Positions 1-15,200 of a DNA stretch of 64,000 nucleotides are shown here, piece by piece. Numbering within the stretch: the stretch's first letter is position 1; every line of letters begins with the position of its first letter. The stretch comes from Saxidomus purpurata (lineage: Eukaryota; Mollusca; Bivalvia; Venerida; Veneridae), in assembly GCA_022818135.1 (NCBI GenBank), contig JAFMSR010000016.1, positions 9,990,822-10,054,821 on the forward strand, in the 5' to 3' direction. Both the position numbers and the translations under genes were made by a program. The notes below the pieces were generated by a model. The model had not been told where the DNA came from. It worked only from the letters and a program-made list of their open reading frames with translations, and did no database searches.

Positions 1-206
1 GGATAACACAAAATATACACAGATGTGTTCAGAACAATGGTGTTAGTGCAAAGTGGAGTATAGCGGAGGATATTGTAAAGACATAACTTGTGAAGGAGTG
101 AGCGGGTGGGGTAAAGTGAAGGAAACATGCGGACAGTTCTACCTCGGGGATTGAAATAATACAGAGGATATAATATTCTGTTATTCTGTGATACTTGACA
201 GTGATT
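1..206 (+). other. Probable 5' UTR / upstream region of the nephrin-like gene
   Basis: This stretch precedes the start codon at 207-209. An in-frame TGA lies at 189-191 with no in-frame ATG between it and 207, so translation of this exon cannot start further upstream. No TATA box or other core promoter element is convincing. The transcription start may lie to the left of the window, and an upstream non-coding exon cannot be excluded. Confidence 0.5.
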
Positions 207-270
207 ATGGAGTTAAGATTAGGGATAATTGGACAGATTCTCATCTTAGATTTCCTTCTAATTCTCAGGG
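207..270 (+). CDS. Exon 1: start codon and signal peptide
   Basis: Starts MELRLGIIGQ and continues as a hydrophobic run rich in I and L up to residue 21, a plausible signal peptide that would be cleaved near the exon 1/2 junction. The donor after AGG-G is GTAAGT at 271 (phase 1). An in-frame TGA at 189-191 fixes ATG 207 as the first possible start. The exon is short and far from exon 2, so its pairing rests on frame, donor quality and the need for a signal peptide. Confidence 0.75.
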
Positions 271-3200
271 GTAAGTACATGATTTTATATAATTACTTAC
301 TTAGACACTAACTTGGACCAGCTGGCAGTAACAAAAATTGGTCAATGAAAAAGGTAAGGAGTTTGTTATGACAGGCAGGATAATCATGTAAAAATAATGT
401 GTTTATGATATAATACAGTTAATAATACAGTTACCTCTGCATAGCTTACTGCAATAGAATAAGACTTTTACATTAATAATAAACAATAAGTTTATTGAAA
501 AATAAAAAAGACATAAACAAGCAAAAAAATGTAAGCTTTAACTAAAAAGTAACGGGGCCTCAGAACATTAAATAAAAAATAATAAAAATTAGAGTTGTTT
601 TAAAGCAAAGAGAAAATTAAGTGCTTTAACATTGTTGTTAGGTGTTGTTTTGTCTGAAGTCTTAAACCGCAGTTGGGAGTCGCAAAATCACAGCAGATAT
701 TTGCTTGACAAACATTCACAAATAATCAGCTGAAATTTTTAGTGTTAAAACTTGCTTTTAATTGTAACTGACTCATTTTGGGGCATATTTTTTAAATGGT
801 CAATTTTGACATTATCTCTTAAATATATCGAAACCTGTAGTGTGATAAGCCATTCTTTTTTTCAAAACAGGCCAGGAGTTAATACCTGCTTTTAAGTTAT
901 TAGAATTGACTTTTATTAGTTTGTTGGTTCTGGTTGAAAGAGGTCGTGATACAGATCCTGGTTGATAGTTCTGGGCATTTAACCATCATCAAAGGTTGAC
1001 TGACCCTTGGGCGATCTGATGTTTTATTTCATTGCTACTGGCAGTTGTTACTTAGCTTTTAGGCGATATTGTTTGGAAGCGAAAGTGATCACCGCTTCCC
1101 CCACAGACTCTTAATTAATTATCATACCTTTGGAAATAATCAAGGTAGAGGAAGGTGATAATTGTCTTGTACTTCATTTTATTACTGTAGAAACAAGAAA
1201 AAAAGAATGGTTGATTTTGTTTGTGTTGAAACTTCGTTTTACAGTGTTGAAAAAGTTACTTTGATACAAAGAGTTATGTGTTAGATTGTGGGCATGCCCT
1301 GCCCAGAAACCTTTGGGAAATACTGGACTGCTTTACATAACAGAAGGGTTGCTTCAATCGCAACAAAAAGAAAACAACAACAACCAGAACAGAAACAACA
1401 ATCAATATTGCCGCAATCTCTTTCTGAGAGATGAAGTCCTTTAGCAGATTATCTAGACAAAATGACTACAGAATAAAATAGCCTTCAGTGTATTCTTGTC
1501 TTGATTTCATCTTCAGCTCTTTTAAAACTTATAATTGTAACTACATGTCAAGTTTGGAGTTAATATGATACATTGGAAAATAGTTTGATGACTTCAGTTT
1601 GAAGAAAAAAGAAAAGCCAACATACATGCTAAGAAATAGTGGTTCTTTGCATTTAGATTTAGTTTAATCAGCAAATAATTATGTACTGTAATGAAACTAT
1701 GATCTATTCTAGATAGAGTACAGATTTTAGCTCCACCCCCTTGCACAGAGCAAGGTTTCATAAATGGAGTATAGTTTGCTAGATAGGATACAAAGATAGG
1801 AAATGTAATCAGTCCAAGGACAAACTTTGTTATGGAAATGTCGTTTCCATATCAATAAATAACACATCGAATTATTGACTGGAACATGTGATGCCGAACA
1901 TATGCTGCAATGAATTAGAGAAAATTGGCCATTAGCGGGCAAATAAAAGCAAAGTGCTGTCGATACACTTCTCATAACTCTGCAATTGAGGTTAAAAAAT
2001 GAAAACGGCTTTTGAAGAGCGCACTTTTGTACTCCGTGTTAATTAGAAGCAGTGTTATATCATACGACTGACAGATTAGCAGTCGCTGTTCAATATTTGC
2101 GCAGCTTTCATAATGTTTACTGAAGCGGAACAAAACCAGAAAAATTCCAATGCCGTCCCTTTCATCCTGGTAATGTATGGATATTTTCATAGAAATAGGC
2201 GAGATCATTTTAGTCATGGGATCTGTTGATGTCACTCTGACATTTTTATGCTCTAAGAGGAAGTATTTTGCGTTATGATTCACATTTCTGACAAATCTCT
2301 AGATGCTAAATATTACTGAAAAAGGAATTTGTGAAAATTACGATCGGCGTTCATAGCTATAGAGTGTCTTCTTCACCAATTTATGCCTGGTGTCTATACG
2401 TTTTCAAGCACTTCCACCCCAAAGCAGACGACAGATACAGCGTCTTCTTATCAGAATTTTAATTGCAGCATTTTGGAACACAATTCTACAAACACCCCTA
2501 TTTGAAGTAATAGACTTGCCCAAATTGAAAGTCAGAAGACATTATTTAAAGGTTATTTTAAATTTTTATGTAGGAAATGAAAGGGTTTACATAATTAGTA
2601 GGCGGGGGGGAGGGAGGGGGGGGGGGTGGGGGTGGTTTCCCCAAAAACGGGGTGATGAATACAACTATTTGTTATAATCTGACATAGTGCTGTTCAAATG
2701 AACAAGGAACATTATATGGCTTTTGCCAACAATATATTACAATGTCTGACTAGATATAGTACTTTCTTTGTACTCAAACACGGGACATAGTTAAAAACCT
2801 GAGTAAAATGTAACTTAAAAAGCTCTGGGGTTCAAGTGACTAGAACTGTTTAGCAAAAATTATAAAAATGACTAGACACGACATAGAAGGAAAGAGAGAA
2901 CCACGATTTCAACGGTTCTCGATGCTACATAAATGGCTTATTGATGTCGTAAAATGGGAATCCCCTTGTTGATCCCAATTTTAATTTTTAAATTTTGGTT
3001 ATGAACTTTATTCAATTGTAAACCAACATCAATGCCTTGTTAAATTTCTCTGAAATATTTTTTTGTGGTGGGGGGTTGGTGGGGGGGGGGGGGGGGGGGG
3101 GGGGTTATCAGTAGATTCAAGCTGTTTTAAGTAAATTCAAATATTTTGCTTTATCTTCGTAAATATTAGGTTGCTGGGTAGAAATCGGGGGAAGGTTTTT

Positions 3201-6200
3201 TTTTAATAAAAAGAATATTTGTGTTTTCTTTACACCCTAATAATTAGGTAAAACATTATAAAAGGGTGAGCAATGGGTGCTACATAATAGGCTTAGATGC
3301 AAAACTTCCTTGTTTTTTTTTTTTTTTTGTAACACCGCTTTTTTATTTTAGAGGTTTTTTTTTTTTTTGTTTTTTTCTTAGATTCAAGAAGTCTAGGGAG
3401 GATTTTTTTTTTGTGGGAGGTTTGGGGGGGAAAGATAACTCTGCAGGAATTTATTCTAAAAGTTACAGAAAAGGGAAGTAATCAGAATAGTTTTACAGTT
3501 CGAGTGACTGGAGCTGAATAAACATTTACAGAGGCAAACATTTATGTTACTCTGGTTCCAGAACACATGTTGATCTGTTGTATGAATCACCATTGAAATG
3601 TTAAGGACTTCCGGAAAAGACTGCCAATTAAAACTGAAAGTTCTTGAAATATCTACAGGAGCACCATGGAAAATGGTGCATAAATACAGTAGGAGGTGCT
3701 ATTATTTTGTCTGTGCAAAAACTCCAAGCTGTCAGTTTCATTCAGTAAAGTCAAATTTATCTTAATAAAGATTAAAAAAACACTAGTTTATAAAGTTACA
3801 AACTAAATTTTTGAAAGTTTTATTAAGATAAATGTATTATGTAATAAACAGGATGTAGTATTTACTGGCAGGTGTTTTCTGTCATTGAAGGATCAGAAAT
3901 TTACCTTTTATTTTGGGTGGCCAAGTCGTCACAGTAAACTTGATACAGTAGTTTCTTAGTACAGTTGAACCAGTGTATATGGTGAGCTGGATTAATCATT
4001 TATCTGCTGGTAGCAAATTTGGGTTACTTTGTGAGCAGTGTAGATCATGATCAGCCTGTACATCTGTAGAGTCTGATCATGATCTGCACTGTTTGCTATT
4101 CAGTCAGTAAACGTTCATTTGACACCCCTTTGAACAACTAAAGGTATTAGTCCTGAAGTCCATTTACAAAATTTAGCAAGGTTAGGAAATCATTTGCCTT
4201 TAATAGCCAAAATATCACATCCCAAATAGTCAAGTTTTAAAGTACTCTTGAACCTGTGGTAGTGGTAAACTCATTTCAGCAGTCCCCTGCCTTAGAGAGT
4301 TGCTACTTGGGTATTCAAGGGGGTTGATACTTATGATTCCAGTTGGCTATTTGATTATTATAAAACTAAAACAAAGTAGGAACCACCTTAAGTGTCAAAT
4401 TTTCATCAATCCCACGTGTGACTGCCTTAAAAGACAGATTTGACTGTTTCACAAACTTTTCAGTTGTCTCCCTTTGGCTTAGTTGCTTTTGGAATTTTAT
4501 CAAGGTCCGTCCCAAAGTATTTAGGTATTTACCCCCGAATTTTCCCCGTCATGCCTAAAAATAGAATTTTGATGCCAAAAAATAGTAAATTTGTCTACAA
4601 CGAGTATAGCAAATGATGAATTGTTGGTTTTCAAAGAGTAAGCCAAACAACTATTTAATCTGAGTGTAATTGACCTTGGCTATACAGTCGTGCGCTTTTT
4701 ACCTGTATTCAGCATAACAGAAGTATACTAATCAAGAAATAATTACCATTGTCATATTTGTTGATTTGTATTCACAAGGGCATAAATTTCATGACAAAAA
4801 CTATAATGTCATGGGAAAACCTGGACAGATCCAGTGACACATAATTAACAGCTGTGGTAATGGTATAGCAGGTTTTGAATCCAGACTCATTTTGATATTA
4901 AAAGGTAGTTATTTCTCCATTAGAAACATTGCCCTCATTTATACAGAAATCCTTTGAAGAACTCATCAATATAAAATATATCATGCCAGAAAACTATAGA
5001 ATAATTTGCTATAAACAATGATTTATCACAAAACAGGTTGAATGTTTTGTTTTACCTGCCTGGGATACTGTAAACTGGGTCATATTCCTGATGATTTCAT
5101 TTTTACTATTATCGAGAATTTCCAACTCATAAAAAAAATCTCACAAAATATTCATTTCACATAGATTTACTGTCTGAGAATTCTTCTTAAATTGGCGAAG
5201 AAGTCTTTCTACTCTAAAAATAAATGTGAAATTTTCACTTGCAAAAATTGAGGATTTACATTAAACTCTGACAGTTCATTCTGAAGTATGAGTTTTCTGG
5301 AATGCAGCTGGATAGAAGATTGATAGGGCTTCAAATATTTGTTTGAAAAAGCTGTTTAAATTGCCAACTGTTTCCCATCACACACAGTCTGTTGTTGTTG
5401 TTGTTTTCTATGACTGAAAAGATAGTCAGGGTGGCAGGGGGGTAACCAATTCAGATTTAATAACTGTTCAATTTTTAAAATGTTTGAAGTCCCAGGAGCT
5501 CTTTGCATGAAAACTAAATTTTTGCTCTTGTTGTTACAACAGCAAAATTGACTATTTCTAATGTTACGTTTTAAATCGTGAGTACATGCATTATAGTGCA
5601 GGATTTTGTGAACCAGCAACAAAAATGTCAAAGAAAGATATAATGTCAACATTGTTTAAGACTGAATGGAGCACAATTCTATCTTTATTCTATCTATAAA
5701 TTCATTATTATATTTATGAGTATTTCAAGTGGTACAGGGACTTTAATAGAAATACTGCGTGTAGGTCTTGTATGATTATCATTTTATCCATCATTCTGTG
5801 GGTATGGAACGTTATTAAGAGGCTATTAAGGGATAATTATACATGTCCAGTAAGAGTGAGATTTCAATGATCTGTGATAATGTGGTAAATGAGGCATGGT
5901 GATAATCAAGGCATCAGGCTACTGATCTGGGGTTTTTAAGATAATGGTGTCTATTGAAGTGTAGATAATGAGTTAATATGGAAAGATGCTAATCACCAGC
6001 CACTGCAGCTGTTACCTGGCTGTACAGGTCACTCAGAGCTAATTAGGTGTTTAGCTGTTTAGCACTTAAGGCGTTTTGTTACCCCCAGAGGAATCAGAGG
6101 TAGCGTGTTTGGGTCCCTGTAAGCTGGCGGAAATTTAAATTCACTGTGAAACAAGAATACTTTGGCCTGAATAATGAATACAAGCTTCATCTGGCAGCTT

Positions 6201-9200
6201 GGTTGTTTTTGGTGGCCACTCTATTTTTAGGACTGTAAACCGCTAGAGGTTTATTTGAACTCCTCAAAAAATATGTATAAAGCAAAATTTGCTTTCCATA
6301 GAATTTACAGTCAGTGTAATATGTCCTTACCATGTGGCTAAAATGCTATTGGTTCCAGCAATATTTTGTGTTGTTGGTTCCTACAAAGAGGAAAAAGGGA
6401 GGTAATTCTTATGTTGCTGTTGGGAATTTGAAGAGTATTGATTTGTAAGATTGAAAAAGAACATACAGGCTTTCCATATCAAATGCTTAAGAACCTACTA
6501 CTCTTGAAAATATGTTACCCAAGGTGATGTATATTTCCATCAGAACCAAATGTCTCATGATAGAAAATTCTTCTTGCATACCTATACCATCTTGCACTTT
6601 AGAATAGATTTCTAAATGCAAACTTATCGAAATGATGCATTATCGTATAAAAACAATCGATACACAGATGTTGTGTTTGGGAAAGTGGAATCCTGACTGA
6701 TTTTTTGGGCATGAGTAAATACTGATCCGATATGCAAGAAAATTATTGCTCCGGTCGAGACCGCTCTAGTATTACTCCTTAAAGAAATATTTCACACAGA
6801 GATGTTTTATTGGGAGCAAACAGTAGAAAAGCAACAAAAGTTGGCTATTAACATTCTGGATTTAATGGGTCGCTAAAGTGGTAATCGTAGAGATATAAAT
6901 TTGCATGAGTTTTGCATTTTTAAGCATTTTTTCTAATGATCGTCAAGTGAAATTGAGCGCTGTCACGCGACCCATGAATTTTGATTCCAGTTTAATGAAA
7001 TCTATACCCATCAGATCAACACTTCAATTTTGGATCCATGAAAAAGCAAAAGCTCTTTGGCTCCATGTAAAAAGCAAAAGCTGTTTTGGCAGATATGAAT
7101 TAAAGTTACAAAGATACTGTTGTAATTCTACTGGTAACTTTTCTTTGAAAACTTACAAAAGGTAGTCTTGCCGTCAGTTATTACGATATTTACGTTATTT
7201 TCTTGATGCAGAAAAAAATTACTCATGAAGATCTTCACTAATACGTAATTGTGAATTTGTTAAAATTTCAAGTTGAATTGGGACGAGTCTGATTGGGACG
7301 TTAATTGTCGAATTAATTTGTGTTGGCCTTACTGTCCAGTACAGGGGTTCTCAGCGCCAATAAATCTTCCACTCTAATGGATGAGTTGACACAGCTAAAA
7401 GCTGATTTAGAATGTTTAAATGAGATTTAAGGCAAATAACAGAATCATGACTGAGGAACATTAGTAGTTAATTTAATTTAAATAATGAGCCATGGTGATT
7501 TTATTGAATTAATTTGAGACAAAGGGGAGGGGGGTTTACCGATCCATCAATAATGGTGAATTTGAAATGAAGTAGGCAGGTTTTAAATCATTCACTGACT
7601 CTGCAGTTTTCTAGTCTGTCCTGGAAGTTGAAAAATTACAAGGAAGTTATATTGGAATATATGAGACTGAAAATAGCCTTGTTGTGTAGAAACATTTTTC
7701 ATATGTTTGTCAGTCTGTCTGTCACAATCTTTGCTGGATTTTCATGAAACACTGCAGGAAGCATCAGTATGTAGTCTACTTTTGCATAGTGATATGATTT
7801 GTGGTCACAAGCTAAAAAGGTCACAGGCACCTGAAAACCAAAAATCTTGTCCGTGTTTCTTAAAAACCGCTTGCTGTTGGATTTTCATAAAACTTCGCTA
7901 GAAGCATTGGTATGATGTCCAGTTGTGCATAGCATAATTTTATACATGAAAATAAATGAATCTTTGAGTCTTAATTGTATCAATGTCAGTATAACATGAA
8001 AGTAGATGTTTCTATAATAGATCAGTAGAACAATTTGAACTCAAAAACACTTAAGTGCAGTTGGGTCTTCAAATAGATTTTCTTACTTCTTAGCAGTAAA
8101 TAACACTCCTTTAATCAAATTGCCTGTTACATAATTATAGTCTGTTGATTTTCTTATATAATGTCGGATTATTTATTCTGTCGGCATAACAGACGTTCTG
8201 ACTGGAAATAGTTAGTGTATCGCCAAAATCTGCAACGGGTCGTCAATTATGTCTGATCAGAAGTTTTGATTCAATTTTTGCAGTTGCTAAGTAGGTTATT
8301 ATTAACCCATTTTTACCTATATTTTTACAATGGGATCTGCTGACTTCCAATTTTGGCAAGTTTGTGTCTTTAGATAGGGGTGTTTTGCATAATCATGATT
8401 AAAACAAGCTTACGACTTAAATCCTGAGCAGACGACATTGTATTTGCCGTCTGCTTCGGAGAGTATAATTTTAGTAGATTGAACAGGCACAAATTGAATA
8501 CTCAAAATACTAATTTTGTTTTTGTTTCTTTGCAGCAAGTGGTCTACAGCAGTTTATAGAGCGACCCCAAGATCTCAGTATAATAAAGGGTCAAACGGCT
8601 GTGTTGAGATGTGCTGTGGAAAACAGAGTTGGGGCGATACAGTGGGGCAAAGGCAAAATCAATCCTATTATGCTTGGTAAGTTTGTTTTCATTTCGTATA
8701 GGTGCGAAAGTAGTATGAAAATATAGGAAAGTAGTATTAAAATATGCGAAAGTAGTATGAAAACATGGGATAGTAGTGTCTTGTGAAGGTACAAAAATGT
8801 ACAATGTGAAGAGAAATTTGTTCGAACAATGATGCACTGTGTCAGGATAATCTCAAACAACAAAATCAAAAGGCATGTTGTTATATAATGTGCTCTTTGT
8901 ATCATGGACTGTATTGAAACCTGCCTGATTAATTACTCTAACTTTTCAAAACCTGTGTAAGCCAGGTGTAGGAAAATTTGTTAGAAGAAAAAAATGTTAC
9001 GGTCGGATTTTCATCTATATAAAACTATCCAACAATGGGCATTGTATAACATTCAAAAATGGACATTACACGAGTTCCCAAAACTAGACATTTACAATAT
9101 CCAAAAATAGACATTTGACTCTACTCAAAAAATATACTTTACACTATTCAAAAATGGTAATTTACACCATTTACACATTCAGAAATGAAAATTTACACCA

Positions 9201-12200
9201 TTTTAAAACTGTTCATATAGTTGATATTTAAGATATGAACATTAAGTTTCAACAAAAGCTGCTATTGCACTTGATTTCTCTGCTTCCTGATAAAAACAGT
9301 AACTGTATCATTTTTGGAGATGCGGCCCTGACCCTGATGCAGTTTTAGCCCGTTACTTTACTCTGAACAGGTTCATGTACATCATAAAACAGTGTTTTTA
9401 TGTCTTGGTAAATATCGAAATGATGAAGTTTTATGATTATTTGAAGACACACACATCGTTAATTGTACCCCTGTCTACTTTGCCTGAAATATTTGAAACG
9501 CCAGTCTTAAATCCTTTAATTATTTAATTATTGCTTATGGTGCCCCCAAGAGGCATACGTATGCATAATGTCCGCACAACTACTATCTACATTATTACAC
9601 GGAATATTACAGATCGTAAAGAATGCGAACGAATCAGTGTGTAGCCAAGAGGCAAGAATTACTGTCAGCCGTCAGATTGCATCTTTTGCATTATAGTTGA
9701 ATGTTACACAAAACATCAAAAAATATTCTAGAGAAGTATTTGGAAATTCTCCAGTAAACAGTTTACATGCGTAAAGAGGAGGTATCCGTATAACTAGCTC
9801 TGTCGATAACTATTACTCTTCTATTTGAAGATTATACAAACAATGTGAAAGCACTTAAAAAAAACGTACTTATAGAAAAGAATGTGAGTTTTTTTTATGC
9901 ATAAAAAAACAACAGTTACTGTCATAGGATTCATTGCATGATTTGTGGAAGTTGTACAGATGTTTGCACTGGCGATAAATTAATGTTTACGTGACTTGTT
10001 CTGTATACATGCTGATGAAGAGATAAGCGTAATGAAAAAAGCATAACTTAATTAGAAGTACTATTTTTTTGTCAGGACCTTGTCATTTTATTTCTGTTGT
10101 CAGGATTGTGGTATGTACTCATGTTTGTCATTTTACGATATTGACGAGGTATGTGGTTGCCATAGTTACCAAAACAATGCACATGTGATGCTATTTGGGG
10201 CACACAAACTATTTGCGTTTTTCATAGATTTTGGCCATGCTTTTGATAGCATGTCAAAATAAAGATAAATGCTTCAACAATGTAGCCCTTGTTGTTAGAC
10301 ATGCAAGTACAATGTAACATGTCTGTGTATATTCCCCCGCTTCCAGGGTGATAGTCTTGCTGAAAAAAGATTTTAGCAAAGATTATTATTAATCACTCTT
10401 TCTGAATTTATCAAGTCTGTCAGGAATAAAACCGATTTTCTGAGATAGTCTCTTAGAAGACCAATGTTTTGATTTCTCATTGACAGAGACATTTCTATTT
10501 AATTAACAGTGCTTCTTCAAGAATGAAAAAAAAAGACAACAGTAATGAAAAGGTGTACGTATTTAATTATCACGATCATGCAAATTGCCATGACTTCTAC
10601 ACAGGGCCCTCTAGGGAGAAATGCACTTGTTTTTAGAAGGATTCTTCAAGAGATTTTAGAAAGATTTTTAGATAGAATAACTAAGACCAGTATCTGATTA
10701 CAGTTTTAAGGCTTTCAGGGTATAATAATGCAGTCTTATTTCATTATTCTTAGCAGAGTTGTAAAATCTTGCAAACATTTTCCATAATTGCGCGGCTCAT
10801 TTTCTCATTTACGTTTCCGTAGATATTTAGTTGTTTTTGCATTTATGTCCTATTCGACTACTTTATCACAACTGTAAATCTTGAAATATTAGCGATTACT
10901 TTATTTTCTCATTTTTTTGGGAGAGCATTCCTTGCATTCATCATTTGGCTAAGTCAAAGTTTTTCATTGAAATGATCGATTTTTTATACAACAGTGTGAA
11001 CGAGTGTGATTGCTTGCTCGTGAATTCATGGTTTTGTTGAATTGACCTGGAGATATCAAAAAACTTTTTGTCTTGCGAATTCAAAGTGATTTACAGTAGC
11101 TTCATCACTGTTTTTGCTTCAGATTTTCAATTTTCTAGGTAAAACATAACTAATTTTTCCCCTATTTTTTGGTATGATTTTTCTTTCATCATTCAATTTT
11201 CTATAGCAATTTACAATGAGATATTATATTCACTGGATTATGGACAATTATGTGAACTCCTGGCGTCATGTCTTTGAATTTAATGTCTGGGATTTATTGC
11301 AGTATGGTTTCAGATATGAATATTTTCAAGTTGTCTGCACCAGAAAGTTATAATTAGCTCACCTGCATAGGTTACATTTAACATTTGCATGTGTTACATT
11401 AATTTTCATTGCCGTAAACAAAGTATAGTATTATATTTTATGTAATAGTAGTATGCATAATTTTTTTTCAAGACAATTGAGTATGATTCATAAGACGCTT
11501 GTGTCCTTTCTCAAGCTATGGCCAAAGTTTGATTTTCTTTCTTAAGCTTTGGCCAATCTACAGTGTTCATTTTCAACCTATGGTGAAGTTCAATGCCCTT
11601 TCTGAAGCTATGGTCAAGTTTTGGTGTCCAATTTTAAGTTATGGTCAAGCTTTATTGACTTTTTCTCAAACTATGGTCAAGTTTTTGTGTCCAATCTCAA
11701 GCTATGGTCAAGCTTTTGTGTCCAATCTCAAACTATGGTCAAGCTTTTGTGTCCAATCTCAAACTATGGTCAAGCTTCATTGACTTTTTCTCAAACTATG
11801 GTCAAGCTTCATTGACTTTTTCTCAAACTATGGTCAAGCTTCATTGACTTTTTCTCAAACTATGGTCAAGCTTCATTGACTTTTTCCCAAACTATGGTCA
11901 AGCTTCATTGTCCTTTCTCAAACTATGGTCAAGATTTGGTGACTTCGCTCAAGCTTGCATGTTGCTGTATATACTCATGTACTCATGAGAGTGCTTCTTG
12001 CCTAAATGGAATCCCTAGTAATAATTCTTTATAAAAGAGAGACCCTTTTATGAGCCTCATAAATTGCACAGTTGGCAGCAATAAAATTGAAGTTACTTGA
12101 AAAAAAAATTTAATTTCTTAAGATTTAAATTGCTTGTTTGACCCTAGTTGAAGACTTCAAACACTATAAAATTATTTTTATTTCACGAGCAAATGAATTG

Positions 12201-15200
12201 AAATAAAGGCAGTTTGACAGATTATAGAAAGCTTCAGTTTTTTATGCCCTCAATGAAAGGAACTGCTGCGATATAGCAGTCAGATTGGTGTTTGTCCATA
12301 CCATTCTTGCATTTATTCATTAATGCTTTTTGTTGGTTGTTCAGATTATGTTCTGCTATAATTGTGTAACTTTAGTGGGATTTTCACTCAAAATTGTAGA
12401 GCCTCATCAGCAGGCATTTTGACCCCCAGGAATCAGGTCAAAGGTCGAGGTCAAGCTTGGATGACAATGAGCTGATTGCATCTGTTACTTTTTATAAGAC
12501 TTCCATTAAATTTCACAGTATTGTAGTGCATCATTAGAAGTTGTGTCATGCAAAACACGTGTGTCATGCAAAACACGTGTGTCATGCAAAACACGCGGGT
12601 CCTTATTTCAAAGGTCAAGGTCATACTTAGATGTCAGTGGTCTAATCATAATCCTCTACCATTACTTTGGTACTGTTTATAGGATTTCCATCAAACTTCA
12701 CAAATTTTGTAGAGCAATATAAGTTTTGTCAAGCATAACACTTTCATCTTGAGCTTACATTGTAAAGACTGAATCATTCATCTCTGGGAATATGTCCCTT
12801 ACAATAATGTGTTTTATTTGAATTTCAGTAATTAATTTGAAAAAATAACAATAATTACCCATCAGTTAAATGAAACAAAATTTAATGTACATTGGAAATT
12901 TCTCCAAAGCAATTATTTTATTTCATCTTTGATTAATTATTTAGAGCAGGTCAGTAGTCTGATTTGCAGTTTTGTTAGAATTTTTATGAGCAGTTTCAAG
13001 TATTATTGTGAGACCTGTTAGAAACAGCATTTGATTTTGATTCCAGGATAAAAGTATGCATTCTTCCAGTATTGGGCCAGACATCAAGTTGATAGGCAAA
13101 CATTTTTCTAATCAAATCAGGATCACAAGGGACCGATAACACCCAGCTTCCTCCTCTTGCATAGTCTTAGAAGAATTTGGACTGTATGACTTTAATTTAG
13201 CCCTGCATATTTGATTCCATTTGATACAAAATTATCAACCGAGGTTTTCATCTCCTTATTGCTCCAATGGGGTGATTTATTCTGCATTTATTGACACTAT
13301 AATTCTAGTGTTTCCAATGTGGATTTTTAGGAAGATATTCGTTTTCCTCATGCATAGACAAAGATAAAGTGATCAAGAAATAATTGAGAATTTGAAATTC
13401 AAATTAAGCGCAGTATTAAATTGAAAGATGCTGTGGGAATGGGTTGTTAAAATTTTCACTCAGGGATAAAATTTTCTAGATTAAATTTAAATGACTTTGC
13501 GATATTCAGTTTAAATGACTATGCAAATTATTCCCTAAATTTCTCTTCAGTCATTCCTTTTAATGAATAGCACTTATCTTGCATTTTGCACCTGACTTAT
13601 ACACGAATCACACCTGAAACTGGGTTAAGTAAGGGATGTGTCTTATAAGTGTAAAGTCTTGTAGTTGGATAAATATGGTATCATACTTTTCCCTTTTAAT
13701 AGCAGTGAACTAGATAATCATAAAAGATAGTGTAATTGTTTATTATCAGTAATCGATAGTTTGGGATTATAAAAAAGATAAATTATCAAATAATTTAGTA
13801 GAATCTGAAAATAAGCATCCAAACCAGCCTACTGGGGATGCTGAGGCATTTTGGTATAAAAAATAGTACACTATAATTTTCTTTTCAAAGATGCCTCAGG
13901 GGTTGAGAATATTTTTTTTATTATTTACCAAAAAGTTAAAAACTGTTTACCCGTTTCTGAAAGAAGACTTACACACCTGAGATTGTATATTTTTTATTGT
14001 CTTAAAAAGAAATTGTGTTTATTATTTTCTCATGCGCCCTATGTAATACTGCACTATGTGTTTAGATCCAGAGGTGTCATAGTGAATGAAATATATTTTC
14101 CAGAGGCCCTAGATGAATTAATTGCTATTACCCATTTGTGCCTAGCATCTATACTAAAATATATACGTTTTCAAGCAGTTAAGCTCCGAGCAGACGACAA
14201 ATAAAATGTTGTCTGATTAAGTTCTTTAGCCTTCTGGATCACAATTCTAAAAAACACCCCTACTTAAGGAAACAGACTTGCCCAAATTGAAGGACGGATG
14301 ATCCCATTGTAGATATCTAGGTAGAAATGGGTTAAATTGTTCTTTGATACGAAGAAAAAATTGTTCTGCGAACAGAAGTCTGATACCAGCAGATTCAGAG
14401 AATTCAATTTGTGATAGTGATATGTTGATTCCAAAAAGTATGTTGGCATTCATATCCCATTCAAATTTTATTAAATGTCTAAATATTTATTATGAACAAT
14501 GTTTTTAATTTGAAAACTGCCTTACATTCAGGAAACTGAAAATATGAAAAGTTACAATTTGAAAAAAAGTGTATCGCCAATGGCTAGAATCTAAGTAGGA
14601 ACTGGGAAAGTTGCTGCTTGATTTAGTGATTGAATGCTTTTTTCAATCGAAATTTGAATAAAATGAACTTTTGCTGTGAAATAATCATATCTTCTAAACT
14701 CAAGAATACATGGAAACTCAGTATGGTGACAGTAATGTGATGACTTTCCTCTAATATCCTAAAAGTTGGTATTAATCTTCTCCCGAAAAAAATACTCCTC
14801 TTCCTTGCTGGTGAAAATGACTCCATGTAGGAAATGACTTAGTTATCGGGGACATTTATTAGACGTTCTGTCCATCAGGGGCGAAAATCTAATCTGCGGA
14901 GATGAGTTGCAGATTTTTGATACAGATTGTATTTTTGTTAAGGGAGAAGGAATTAATCAAGAATCTGGTATCTGTGAACAAATTCGATGAGTACTGAGTA
15001 AACAGATTAGTCCCCCTGATTGTCCGTTCTCGTGCACAGACAAAACCCTAGGTGTCAACTGGCAAATTGACGGCCAATATTGTACATGGGAGCTTGCCAG
15101 GGGAATGAAATGACGGAATTCTGGCACCAAGTTTGCTCAGTTCAAGTCTCGATCAATACAGATGGGCGTTGATTAAAAAATTGCTGCGAGGTAGGAATAG

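Larger units (their letters stand above)
271..8535. other. Intron 1 (8.3 kb)
   Basis: GTAAGT to TGCAG. No coding exon recognised. Holds G-rich tracts (2602-2636 and 3063-3104), poly-T runs (3313-3370), one palindromic 'gatcatgatc' element (3985-4140), two copies of the 'ttaaccca' inverted-repeat element (2374-2550 partial, 8302-8499) and a degenerate repeat at 7690-7920. The rest is AT-rich unique sequence in which I see nothing further. Confidence 0.8.

Noticed and set aside
11499..11815. Open frames rich in 'SYGQ/LWSSF' repeats
   Set aside because: Generated by the 31-32-bp minisatellite; the unit length is not a constant multiple of three and frames drift.
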